Shown: positions 1 to 6,993, numbered from the stretch's first letter. The stretch: DNA of 8,124 nt from an uncultured Rhodobiaceae bacterium (GCA_913020275.1 CAJWBV010000029.1:1-8124); one strand, 5' to 3'. Numbers and translations: made by a program. Notes: generated by a model from the letters alone, not told the origin.

Positions 1-503
1 GCAGAGGCGGCGGCGGCTTCATCCGCGACCACCGCCGGTGGTGTCGGTGCGGCAGGCGCTTCGACCGGCGCTGCGGGTGTTTGCACGACCGTGCTGACGG
101 TAATGCCATCATTTTGCGTGCCGGCCACCAACCACAGCACATAGACAACCAGCGCCCCGACAACCAGCAGGCTGATTTTCAGCGCGCCGGAAATTTGTTC
201 GGTTTCTTCTTCTTCTTCAAACACCATGTCGGCCATGCCGGATTCGACCGACGCCGCCTTGAAGCGCATGATCAAATCGCTTTCATTGAGCTCCAAATAT
301 TGGGCATAGGTGCGGATAAAGCCGATCGCATAGACATTGCCCGGAAGCTGTTCAAAATCTTCCAATTCGATCGCTTCCAGATGGGCTTCGCGAATGCGCA
401 ACAAGGCCGACACTTCGGCAAGCGACAAATTACGCGCCACCCGCGCATCGCGCAGGGCAGTGCCGATTCCCAGTTCAAAATCGTCGTTAACCGTTTCGCT
501 CAT
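1..503 (-). CDS. rodZ: RodZ-like helix-turn-helix membrane protein (3' part cut by window edge)
   Basis: The visible 167 residues show the RodZ plan. RodZ links MreB filaments to the membrane and supports rod shape. A cytoplasmic helix-turn-helix of the HTH_25 type spans about residues 12–80, including ALRDARVARNLSLAEVSALL and a GFIRTYAQYL segment typical of the family. One membrane helix follows at about 109–127 (SLLVVGALVVYVLWLV). A Pro/Ala-rich stretch from about 142 onward would be the start of the periplasmic linker, and the rest lies outside the window. The ATG at 503 is chosen because an in-frame TAA lies 18 nt upstream; only a weak GAG-type ribosome site precedes it. The gene follows ptsP by 40 nt on the same strand with no terminator between, so co-transcription is likely. 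The segment just before the membrane is acidic (five Glu at 96–100). A generic HTH membrane regulator is a less likely alternative. Confidence 0.85.
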   Translation of the reverse strand, partial: MSETVNDDFELGIGTALRDARVARNLSLAEVSALLRIREAHLEAIELEDFEQLPGNVYAIGFIRTYAQYLELNESDLIMRFKAASVESGMADMVFEEEEETEQISGALKISLLVVGALVVYVLWLVAGTQNDGITVSTVVQTPAAPVEAPAAPTPPAVVADEAAAAS

Positions 504-543
504 AAGCAATGACTCAAATTAATCCAGCATTGGCAGTAACATA

Positions 544-2796
544 TCACAGCTTGATACCCTGTCTATTGGCGATGTTTTCCAGTTCGGCACGTATGTCGTA
601 TGCCGACTTATCCAGCGCTTCGCGAACAGCCGTCTCAAGGCGCTGGGTATGGGCGGAACGCAACATGCGCTTGACCGGCCCAATAGCCGCCGAAGGTACT
701 GAAAACCGACGAAAACCCAAACCCAGCAAAGCCATGGCCTGCAGCGGTTTGCCCCCCATTTCGCCGCACAGCGACACCGGCACATTATGACTTTCGCAGA
801 TGTCACGCACGTGATCCAACATACGCAAAGGTGCAACACTCAACATGCCATAACGCGTGCCGGTCATAGGATTGCCGCGGTCGGCGGCAAAAAAGAATTG
901 CATCAAGTCATTCGTCCCGACCGACAGAAAATCGATTCGCGGCAAAAGCTGATCGAGTTGCCAAACCAGTGCCGGCACTTCAAGCATGGTGCCAACCTTG
1001 ATGCGCTCCGGTCCGGGGCGTCCGAATTTTGCCAGCCGGGCAACCTCCAAATCAAGCAGTTCGCGGCTTGCCTCAAATTCGGCCAGCGTGGTGATGAGCG
1101 GAAACATAATCGACAATTCACGCCCCGCCGACGCGCGCAACAGGGCGCGCAACTGATAGCGGATCAAGCCCGGCCGGTCCAGTGCCATTCGCATAGCGCG
1201 CCAGCCCATGGCCGGGTTTTCTTCCTGATTTGACCGGAGATAGGGCAAAACCTTGTCGCCACCAATGTCGAGCGTGCGGAACACAACCTGACGCCCGCCA
1301 ACATCTTTCAAAACGCGCTCATAAACAGCCTGTTGTTCGTTAACCCGCGGCAGACGTGCCGCAACCATAAATTGCAATTCCGTGCGAAACAGGCCGATAT
1401 TGTCTGCCCCGCTTTCGTCAATTCTTTCGACATCGACCAAAAGGCCCGCGTTCATATCAAGGCGAATGCGCACACCATCGCGCGTCACCGCCGGCAGGCC
1501 ACGCAGACGCGCATAGCGTTTCAACCGCCGCGCCCGCAGGCGCGCCCGGTTGGAATAGGCATCGACAATATCTGCCGGCGGATTGACATGCACCTCGGCT
1601 TGGTCGGCGTCCAGAATAACTTCCTGCCCGTCGCGGGCAATATCGGCGATGCCGCGCACACTGCCCATCATCGGAACATTGAGCGCGCGCGCCACAATCG
1701 CGACATGGGCGCCCATCGCGCCCTCTTCCAAAATTAGCCCGCGTAGTTTGCGGCGGTCATAATCGAGCAATTCGGCGGGCCCCATGGTGCGGGCAACCAG
1801 CACGGCGTCGCGCGGCAGCTTGTCTTCGGAGGCCAGTTGCGCCCGACCCGACAAAATCCGCAGCAGGCGGTTGGACAGGTCTTCGAAATCATGCAGGCGC
1901 TGGCGCAAATAAATATCGCGCTCGCCGCCCAGCCGCGCGCGCATGGCATTGTTCACACTCTCCACCGCCGCCTCGGCGGTCAGACCGGTGCGCACAGCAT
2001 CCTGCATGCGCCGCAACCAGCCGCGGTCATTGGCAAACATCCGATAGGCTTCCAGAACCGCCAGATGTTCACCGGCATGCGACACGTCATCGGTTGCCAG
2101 CATGCGGTCGACATTGCGGCGCAAATCATAAATTGCGGCTTCAAGCCGGCGCATTTCTTCGTCCGGATCGTCGCTGATGAGTTTGGTCACTTCAATACGC
2201 GGTTCATGCAATACGATATGGCCCATGGCCATGCCGTCGGTCAGCCCGATGCCAGAAAATTGCCGCGCCGCTTCGGGCGGCAATGCAGGCTCGGCTTGCG
2301 CCTCACCGCTCGCTGTCAACATTTCCGAAAGCACCATGGCCACGGTCTGCAGGGCTTCAACTTCTTCATCGACAAAGCTGCGTTGGGTTACATTTTGCAC
2401 CACCAAAACGCCGGTCACATTGCCGCCGCTCAAAACCGGCACACCAACGAAAGATTTGTAGTTTTCCTCGCCCGTTTCAGGTCGGTAAACAAACCGCGGG
2501 TGGGCGGCCGCGTCAGACAAATTGAGCGGTCGGGCGTGTTGGGCAATATCGCCGACCAGCCCCTCGCCGACCCGCAAAACCGTCTGGTGTACCGCGTCCG
2601 GATTCAACCCTTCCGTCGCGCATAATTCCAGTGCCTCACGACCGCGCTTCAAATAAACCGAGCAAACGGCAGCGTTCATGCTGGCCGCAATCAATTCGAC
2701 GATTTTGTCGAGCCGTGTCTGCCTGTCGCCACCATCGGCCATGACCTGACGCAAACGGCGCAATAGAATTCTGGGGCCTTCAAGTGTTAACGGCAT
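544..2796 (-). CDS. ptsP: Phosphoenolpyruvate-protein phosphotransferase PtsP (enzyme I of the nitrogen PTS)
   Basis: This 750-residue cytoplasmic enzyme takes phosphate from PEP and passes it to NPr, starting the PTS-Ntr relay that tunes nitrogen, carbon and potassium metabolism. The order is an N-terminal GAF domain (about 26–163), a PEP-utiliser N-terminal region (about 181–305), the swivelling phosphohistidine domain (about 325–400, His364 in GAHVAIVARAL) and a PEP-binding TIM barrel (about 430–715). Barrel motifs are GLFRTE (469–474), FRTLDIGGDK (506–515), ENPAMGWRAMR (526–536), SVGTNDLMQ (625–633) and the CGEM segment with catalytic Cys677. The GAF domain separates it from sugar-PTS enzyme I; in related PtsP proteins it senses glutamine. 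GAAGG lies 7 nt before the ATG at 2796. It starts 20 nt after lysC, so the two are probably one operon. The usual Thr of the T-S/A-H motif before the active His is replaced (MGAH). No NPr or EIIA gene is in view. Confidence 0.96.
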   Translation of the reverse strand: MPLTLEGPRILLRRLRQVMADGGDRQTRLDKIVELIAASMNAAVCSVYLKRGREALELCATEGLNPDAVHQTVLRVGEGLVGDIAQHARPLNLSDAAAHPRFVYRPETGEENYKSFVGVPVLSGGNVTGVLVVQNVTQRSFVDEEVEALQTVAMVLSEMLTASGEAQAEPALPPEAARQFSGIGLTDGMAMGHIVLHEPRIEVTKLISDDPDEEMRRLEAAIYDLRRNVDRMLATDDVSHAGEHLAVLEAYRMFANDRGWLRRMQDAVRTGLTAEAAVESVNNAMRARLGGERDIYLRQRLHDFEDLSNRLLRILSGRAQLASEDKLPRDAVLVARTMGPAELLDYDRRKLRGLILEEGAMGAHVAIVARALNVPMMGSVRGIADIARDGQEVILDADQAEVHVNPPADIVDAYSNRARLRARRLKRYARLRGLPAVTRDGVRIRLDMNAGLLVDVERIDESGADNIGLFRTELQFMVAARLPRVNEQQAVYERVLKDVGGRQVVFRTLDIGGDKVLPYLRSNQEENPAMGWRAMRMALDRPGLIRYQLRALLRASAGRELSIMFPLITTLAEFEASRELLDLEVARLAKFGRPGPERIKVGTMLEVPALVWQLDQLLPRIDFLSVGTNDLMQFFFAADRGNPMTGTRYGMLSVAPLRMLDHVRDICESHNVPVSLCGEMGGKPLQAMALLGLGFRRFSVPSAAIGPVKRMLRSAHTQRLETAVREALDKSAYDIRAELENIANRQGIKL

Positions 2797-2816
2797 AGGT
2801 CTGCCTTCGTTTTTCG

Positions 2817-4076
2817 CTAGGCGTCGACGGTTTCATCGTCGAGACCGTAAGCGCTATGCAGGGCGCGAACGGCAAGCTCGGCATAATCACTGTCGATCAA
2901 CACGCTTATTTTAATTTCGGATGTGGAGATCACGTGAATATTAATGCCCTTGTCAGCCAGCACGGTAAACATTTTCTGCGCGACACCGGCATGGCTGCGC
3001 ATGCCGACACCGACTATTGAAATTTTCGCCATGTCGGGGGCCGTGTTGACATCGGCACAGTCAATATCTTCTCGGATTTGGGCAATGACATCCATGGTGC
3101 GCTCCAACTCATCTTGCGAGACGGTAAAAGTCACATCCGTTTTTGCGCCGTCGGCGGCAACATTTTGCACGATCATGTCAACATTTATGCTCGCATCCGC
3201 CAACGGGCCGAAAATGCGTGCGGCAATACCCGGCTGGTCGGCAACGCCCAACAAGGTGATTTTCGCCTCGCTGCGCGCATAGGCGATACCGCTGACAATT
3301 TCCTGTTCCATAATTTCATCCTCATTGCAAATCAGCGTACCTGCAAGTCCGTTCTGTGGCTCCGGGGCATCCGGCGCATCAAAACTTGAGCGCACTTGCA
3401 GGCGCACATGCCGGGTCATGGCCAGCTCCACCGAGCGTGTTTGCAGCACTTTTGCGCCCAGCGATGCCATTTCGAGCATTTCTTCATAGCTGATGCGTTC
3501 CAGCTTGCCGGCCTGGGGCACCAGACGCGGGTCGGTTGTGTAAACCCCGTCAACATCCGTATAGATATCACATCTGTCGGCATTGATCGCCGCGGCCACT
3601 GCCACGGCGCTGGTGTCGGAACCGCCGCGCCCAAGCGTCGTCAGCCGGCCGGCGGATGAAACACCCTGAAATCCGGCTATCACCGCCACGCGCTTTTCCT
3701 CAAACAGGGCGGTAATGGCGCTTGCATCTATGTTGGAAATGCGCGCCGCGCCATGCACATCGCTTGTCTTGACCGGAATTTGCCAGCCGAGCCAACTGCG
3801 CGCGGCAACCCCGATATCCTGCAAGGCCATGGCCAGCAGGCCGACACTTACCTGTTCTCCGGCAGAGACCACGACATCATATTCACGCGCATCATGCACG
3901 CGCGCAATATCGCGGGTCAGACCGACCAGACGGTTGGTTTCACCGGACATTGCCGAAACCACAACCGCCACATCATGTCCGGCATCAAACTCGCGCTTCA
4001 CATGCGCGGCAACATTGCGGATACGCGCAATATCCCCAACCGAAGTGCCACCGAATTTCATCACGATACGTGCCAT
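2817..4076 (-). CDS. lysC: Aspartate kinase (LysC), ACT-domain regulated
   Basis: Phosphorylates aspartate with ATP, the first committed step to lysine, threonine, methionine and diaminopimelate. The 419-residue length is usual for the monofunctional enzyme. The kinase domain (about 1–250) shows KFGGTSVG at 7–14, SAGEQ at 71–75, TLGRGGSDTSAVA at 147–159 and the nucleotide-site segment TDVDGVYTTDPR at 173–184. Two ACT domains follow (about 272–340 and 352–410), with VDMIVQN at 299–305 and STSEIKISV at 384–392, regions that form the Lys/Thr effector site in this family. There is no homoserine dehydrogenase fusion. The ATG at 4076 begins the protein one residue before the conserved strand; the ribosome site there is only moderate (GAAGG too distant, ACGGG nearer). 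It is divergent from ubiG and leads ptsP by 20 nt. An internal ATG with a strong ribosome site could give a separate regulatory chain. Confidence 0.97.
   Translation of the reverse strand: MARIVMKFGGTSVGDIARIRNVAAHVKREFDAGHDVAVVVSAMSGETNRLVGLTRDIARVHDAREYDVVVSAGEQVSVGLLAMALQDIGVAARSWLGWQIPVKTSDVHGAARISNIDASAITALFEEKRVAVIAGFQGVSSAGRLTTLGRGGSDTSAVAVAAAINADRCDIYTDVDGVYTTDPRLVPQAGKLERISYEEMLEMASLGAKVLQTRSVELAMTRHVRLQVRSSFDAPDAPEPQNGLAGTLICNEDEIMEQEIVSGIAYARSEAKITLLGVADQPGIAARIFGPLADASINVDMIVQNVAADGAKTDVTFTVSQDELERTMDVIAQIREDIDCADVNTAPDMAKISIVGVGMRSHAGVAQKMFTVLADKGINIHVISTSEIKISVLIDSDYAELAVRALHSAYGLDDETVDA
3309..3323 (-). promoter_or_regulatory. Internal ribosome-binding site and ATG for a possible LysC beta subunit
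   Basis: Reading the minus strand inside lysC, GAGGA (3323–3319) lies exactly 7 nt before an in-frame ATG (3311–3309, Met256 of LysC). It is a better Shine-Dalgarno match than that of the full-length gene. Translation from here to the shared stop would give a 164-residue protein holding only the two ACT domains. Bacillus subtilis and Corynebacterium glutamicum lysC make just such a beta subunit from an in-frame internal start at the equivalent place, before the conserved SEAKxTLLG-like strand. The position and spacing are seen in the sequence; use of the site is inferred. Confidence 0.5.
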
Positions 4077-4210
4077 GACGTGCCCGTTTCCCTTCGCCGG
4101 CTTACGGTCTATATGTTAGTAATAAGCTGGCGTTCGTTACATGCGCGGCAACCCTTACACGATTATGCGGCATAATGGCAACATCCTGCCCCGCCCGAAG
4201 GACTGCACAG
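4077..4210. promoter_or_regulatory. Divergent lysC / ubiG intergenic region, probable promoter region
   Basis: These 134 nt separate the start codons of lysC (minus) and ubiG (plus), are the longest non-coding stretch in the window, and must supply upstream signals for at least ubiG and probably the lysC–ptsP–rodZ run. For ubiG the best sigma-70-like pair I see is TTACAT (4137–4142), an 18-nt spacer, then GATTAT (4161–4166); CATAAT at 4171–4176 is another -10 candidate without a partner. For lysC, TATAGA (minus strand, 4113–4108) is -10-like but no good -35 box precedes it. I see no riboswitch-like fold; the space is too short for a lysine riboswitch and no clear operator palindrome is present. 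Confidence 0.45.
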
Positions 4211-4960
4211 ATGCAAAAACCAGCCGAAACCGTCGATCCGGAAGAAATTGCCAAATTTTCGACAATGGCCGCCGAATGGTGGGATCCGCGCGGCAAATTT
4301 AGGCCTTTGCATAAATTTAATCCGGTACGGCTGGACTATATTCGCCGCGAGGTCTGCCATTTCAAAGGGCTTGATGCGCTCAGCCAGACACCCTTTACCG
4401 GCCTCGACTTACTGGATATTGGCTGCGGCGGCGGTTTGCTCTCCGAGCCCATGTGTCGGCTGGGTGCCACTGTTACCGGAGCCGATGCCAGCGAAGAAAA
4501 CATCAAAACCGCAAGCATTCACGCCGCCGAACAAAATCTGGACATTGACTACCAGGCAACCACCGCCGCCGTGCTGGTCGATGCCGGACGCAGCTTTGAC
4601 GTTATTTTGAACATGGAAGTCATCGAGCATGTGGCCGACCCGCCCGCCTTTATTGACCAGTGCTCCAGACTTTTAAAACCGGGCGGCATTATGTTTCTCG
4701 CCACACTCAACCGCACGTTGAAAGCCTATGCGCTGGCGATTGTCGGCGCGGAATATGTGCTGGGCTGGTTGCCGAAAGGCACGCATGAGTGGGAAAAATT
4801 CATCACCCCGCGCGAGCTTGAAGACATGACCCGAAAAAGCGGCCTCGATATGGTCCGCATGACGGGCGTTTCCTTCAACCCGCTGTTGAACAAATGGCAG
4901 CGCAGCGGCGATCTTGGCGTCAATTATATGGGCGTTGCCCAAAGGCCGGAGACGGGCTGA
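4211..4960 (+). CDS. ubiG: Ubiquinone biosynthesis O-methyltransferase UbiG
   Basis: Performs both SAM-dependent O-methylations of ubiquinone synthesis (bacterial counterpart of Coq3), working at the inner membrane face. From the chosen start the protein has 249 residues, the normal UbiG length. The SAM-binding motif I is LLDIGCGGG (67–75), with acidic Asp92 at the end of strand 2 (TGADAS). NMEVIEHV (134–141) and LLKPGG (154–159) are further class I methyltransferase motifs. The segment [20 protein letters not shown] (166–185), followed by [13 protein letters not shown], is diagnostic of UbiG and corresponds to its membrane-interacting insert. An ATG 36 nt upstream (4175) is in frame, but the one at 4211 has GAAGGA 8 nt before it and gives the conserved N-terminus leading to [11 protein letters not shown]. 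It is divergent from lysC, and its stop is 3 nt from the DUF1178 stop on the other strand. Confidence 0.96.
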   Translation: MQKPAETVDPEEIAKFSTMAAEWWDPRGKFRPLHKFNPVRLDYIRREVCHFKGLDALSQTPFTGLDLLDIGCGGGLLSEPMCRLGATVTGADASEENIKTASIHAAEQNLDIDYQATTAAVLVDAGRSFDVILNMEVIEHVADPPAFIDQCSRLLKPGGIMFLATLNRTLKAYALAIVGAEYVLGWLPKGTHEWEKFITPRELEDMTRKSGLDMVRMTGVSFNPLLNKWQRSGDLGVNYMGVAQRPETG

Positions 4961-4975
4961 ATATCAGTCTTTTTT
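4957..4975 (+). terminator. Weak candidate intrinsic terminator of ubiG
   Basis: CTGA (4957–4960), a three-base ATA loop and TCAG (4964–4967) can pair into a short stem that includes the ubiG stop codon, followed by TCTTTTTT (4968–4975). The T-run is convincing but the stem is only four base pairs and AT-balanced, so it would be a poor terminator alone. The opposite strand has no T-run after this stem, so it could act only for ubiG. Confidence 0.25.
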
Positions 4976-5374
4976 GCGGGGTGGTCTGGGCAATGGTGCC
5001 ACCGGTACGCCTTCGGTCAACAAATCTTGGGCTTCGCTCAATGTCGTTTCGCCGTAAATTTCGCGCGGGCGCGCCTCGCCTTTATGGATTTTGCGGGCTT
5101 CGTCGGCAAAGTCTTCGCCGACATAATCAAAATCGCGTTCGACATGGTCGACCAGCTTTTCAACCATGTCGCGTTTTTCTTTGTCTTCCTCGGTCATCAA
5201 ATTGCCGCTGCTGCGCGCCAGCGCCGGTGCCATCACCGCGCGGTCAATTTTGCGCGACCCACAAACGGCGCATGTCAACTGGCCACCATTGCGCTGGTCT
5301 TCAAATGTCGCGCTGCATCTGAACCACGCATCAAATTCGTGACCCTCATCGCAAATAAGACGATATTTAATCAT
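4964..5374 (-). CDS. DUF1178 family protein, zinc-ribbon-like, unknown function
   Basis: The 136 residues match the DUF1178 family, which is widespread in proteobacteria and has no assigned biochemical role. The N-terminus reads MIKYRLICDEGHEFDAWF and holds Cys8 and His12. A Cys35-x2-Cys38 pair (CAVCGS) follows and resembles half of a zinc ribbon, then the family segment AVMAPALA. The middle is highly charged. The C-terminal family block ARKIHKGEARPREIYGE is followed by a VAPLP motif near the end and a basic tail. I use the ATG at 5374, which yields the conserved N-terminus, rather than an in-frame ATG at 5530 that lies deep inside the amidase gene. Its start overlaps the last 8 nt of the amidase gene, arguing for translational coupling. 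Metal binding is inferred from the Cys/His pattern only. Confidence 0.93.
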   Translation of the reverse strand: MIKYRLICDEGHEFDAWFRCSATFEDQRNGGQLTCAVCGSRKIDRAVMAPALARSSGNLMTEEDKEKRDMVEKLVDHVERDFDYVGEDFADEARKIHKGEARPREIYGETTLSEAQDLLTEGVPVAPLPRPPRKKD

Positions 5375-6212
5375 GCACGGGCTCACTTTTGTCGGATAAG
5401 GAAAAACTGCGCCCATGGGCAAATACCGGCAGCGCGCGGCGGGCTTTGTCGACCGCCGCCATGTCCAGTTCGGCCATGACAAAATCATCATCAGCCCCCG
5501 CCTCGGCAATGACCGTGCCCCAGGGGTCAACGATCAGGCTATGGCCGAATGTTCGGCGACCGTTTTCATGGGTGCCCATCTGGGCCGGTGCCAACACATA
5601 AGCGCCATTTTCAATGGCGCGCGCACGCAACAATACATGCCAATGCGCTTCGCCGGTCACTTGCGTGAACGCGCTTGGCACCGACAAAACCTGCGCTCCG
5701 GCGCTTGCCAGCGCGCGGTACATGGCCGGAAAGCGCATATCATAACAAATCGACAGGCCGAGCCACACGCCATCCACCTCCACCATGTCGGCTTTGGTGC
5801 CGGCCTTATAGCTTTGCGACTCGGCATGCACCTCGCCATTCGGCAGGGTGACATCGAACATGTGAATTTTGTCATAGCGCGCCGCAATTGTGCCGTCGGG
5901 CGCAAAAACCAGCGAGCGATTGACAGCCGCGTCATCTTCATCGGCCAGAAATTGCGACCCGGCCAGCACCCACACACCCAGCGCGCGCGCCAGTTCAGCG
6001 AAAGCCGCCACTTGCGGACTTTTTTGCTCGGTGAACAGGCGCGCGCGCATGGCGGCACGGTTTTTTTCCATAAAAGTACATGCTTCCGGCAGAGCGACAA
6101 GGCGTGCGCCGGCCGCGGCCGCCAATCTGACACGACGGTCGATCTCGGCCATATTGTCCGCCGGGTCGCATCCGGAACACAACTGGACGCAGGCAACACT
6201 TAAATGGGTCAT
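5367..6212 (-). CDS. Carbon-nitrogen hydrolase, Nit1-type (probable deaminated-glutathione amidase)
   Basis: A 281-residue member of the nitrilase superfamily. The Glu–Lys–Cys triad is visible: Glu43 in ALPEACTFM, Lys115 in YDKIHMFD and Cys156 in LSICYDMRFP. PSAFTQVTGEAHW (179–191), LLRARAIE (194–201) and the GHSLIVDPWG block (223–232) are closer to Nit1 and E. coli YbeM than to the omega-amidase Nit2. Nit1 hydrolyses deaminated glutathione, a side product of transaminases, to 2-oxoglutarate and cysteinylglycine, so the likely role is cytosolic metabolite repair. The ATG at 6212 gives the standard N-terminus (LSVACVQL); an in-frame ATG at 6284 would reach back into comF and add residues with no family match. 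It starts 7 nt after the comF stop and overlaps DUF1178 by 8 nt. Exact substrate is inferred from family motifs; omega-amidase activity is the main alternative. Confidence 0.9.
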   Translation of the reverse strand: MTHLSVACVQLCSGCDPADNMAEIDRRVRLAAAAGARLVALPEACTFMEKNRAAMRARLFTEQKSPQVAAFAELARALGVWVLAGSQFLADEDDAAVNRSLVFAPDGTIAARYDKIHMFDVTLPNGEVHAESQSYKAGTKADMVEVDGVWLGLSICYDMRFPAMYRALASAGAQVLSVPSAFTQVTGEAHWHVLLRARAIENGAYVLAPAQMGTHENGRRTFGHSLIVDPWGTVIAEAGADDDFVMAELDMAAVDKARRALPVFAHGRSFSLSDKSEPVHD

Positions 6213-6219
6213 AAGCCCA

Positions 6220-6990
6220 TCATACAGCCAAAGTTTCGGGCATAACAACCCGCGCCAAAGTGACGACATCAACCGCCTCCGCACCGGCGCGTAACAGCGT
6301 GCGGGTGCATGCTTCCACCGTTGCGCGTGTGGTCAAAACATCATCGACCAGCAATATATGACGACCGGCAAGCCCGGCTTTTTCAGCTTCGTGCACGCGA
6401 AACGCACCGCGCAAATTTGTGCGCCGCACGGCGCGGGTTAGCCCCACCTGTTGCGCCGTTGCACGGTGGCGCTCAAGCACTTGCACCTGCATCGGTACAC
6501 CCGTCAGCCTTGACAGGGCACGCGCCAGTTCCACCGACTGGTTGAACGGTCGCCGCGCCAAACGCCAGCGATGCATGGGCACCGACACCAATAGATCGGC
6601 GGAGGCAAACAAAGGCATCGCCGACCGCAAAATCAATGGCGCCAGCAATGCGGCCAATTCGCTCTGGTCGCCATATTTCATACGCCGGATGAGTTGTGCG
6701 CCAATGCCGGTATATTTGAGCGGTGCGCGGGCGCGATGATAGGGCGGTGGATTTATAATGGCCGCAAGACCTGCACCTTCCGGCCCGGGGTCTTCGGCCA
6801 GCGGCACGCCGGTGCGGTGGCAGATGGGCGGCGTGATGAATTCAAGATCACGCCAGCACGCCGCGCAGACACCATCATTGCCACCGACCAGCTTCCGACA
6901 CACCGGACAGGCTGATGGAATGACAAAATCGACCATCGAGGCCAGAAATTGCGGCAGGTTTATTTTTGTTTTTCTGTCCACAAATGCCAT
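6220..6990 (-). CDS. comF: ComF family protein (phosphoribosyltransferase-fold, double zinc-finger-like N-terminus)
   Basis: ComF proteins are cytoplasmic and, in competent bacteria, help DNA uptake or processing; in alphaproteobacteria their role is unclear. The 256 residues begin with a hydrophobic amphipathic stretch, then paired cysteines Cys28/Cys31 (CPVC) and Cys42/Cys45 (CAAC) with Cys57 beyond, resembling a zinc-binding module. Family motifs follow: MKYGDQ (104–109), RRPFNQS (146–152), a TAQQVGLTRAVRRTNLRGAF block (178–197) and the PRPP-loop-like VDDVLTTRAT (215–224). The usual Gly of TTGAT in that loop is Arg222 here. Start choice is uncertain: ATG 6990 gives normal length but lacks a clear ribosome site; ATG 6936 is an alternative, and an in-frame ATG at 7155 would overlap the divergent gene by about 155 nt. 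It is the first gene of the comF–amidase–DUF1178 run. Confidence 0.88.
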   Translation of the reverse strand: MAFVDRKTKINLPQFLASMVDFVIPSACPVCRKLVGGNDGVCAACWRDLEFITPPICHRTGVPLAEDPGPEGAGLAAIINPPPYHRARAPLKYTGIGAQLIRRMKYGDQSELAALLAPLILRSAMPLFASADLLVSVPMHRWRLARRPFNQSVELARALSRLTGVPMQVQVLERHRATAQQVGLTRAVRRTNLRGAFRVHEAEKAGLAGRHILLVDDVLTTRATVEACTRTLLRAGAEAVDVVTLARVVMPETLAV

Positions 6991-6993
6991 ATT
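6966..6993 (+). promoter_or_regulatory. Tentative promoter for the NDUFAF5-like gene, suggesting a leaderless message
   Basis: TTGTTT (6966–6971), a 16-nt spacer and CATATT (6988–6993) resemble a weak -35/-10 pair in an AT-rich patch inside the 5' end of comF. Transcription would begin about at 7000, directly at the ATG at 7001. No Shine-Dalgarno sequence precedes that ATG, which fits a leaderless start. The match to consensus is poor (3/6 and 4/6), so this is a hypothesis. Confidence 0.22.

Noticed and set aside
81..512. Plus-strand open frame opposite the RodZ-like gene
   Set aside because: The minus strand reads through as a coherent HTH plus membrane helix protein. The plus-strand run of Phe codons is only the complement of the Glu cluster.
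511..515. GACTC (CcrM-type GANTC) site between ptsP and rodZ
   Set aside because: It is a single site, and GANTC also occurs in coding regions here, so there is no support for cell-cycle control.
1837..2625. Long plus-strand open frame (262 codons) antisense to ptsP
   Set aside because: It lies wholly opposite a clearly conserved PtsP sequence. Its translation is rich in His, Arg and Gln with no recognisable domain, as expected from the complement of GC-rich coding DNA.
4077..4210. Possible lysine riboswitch or attenuator ahead of lysC
   Set aside because: The space is only 134 nt and shared with ubiG. I see no riboswitch-like helices, leader peptide with Lys/Thr runs, or terminator hairpin.
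5415..6203. Long plus-strand open frame (262 codons) antisense to the amidase
   Set aside because: The opposite strand encodes all the nitrilase triad motifs. The antisense product is low in structure and has no family features.
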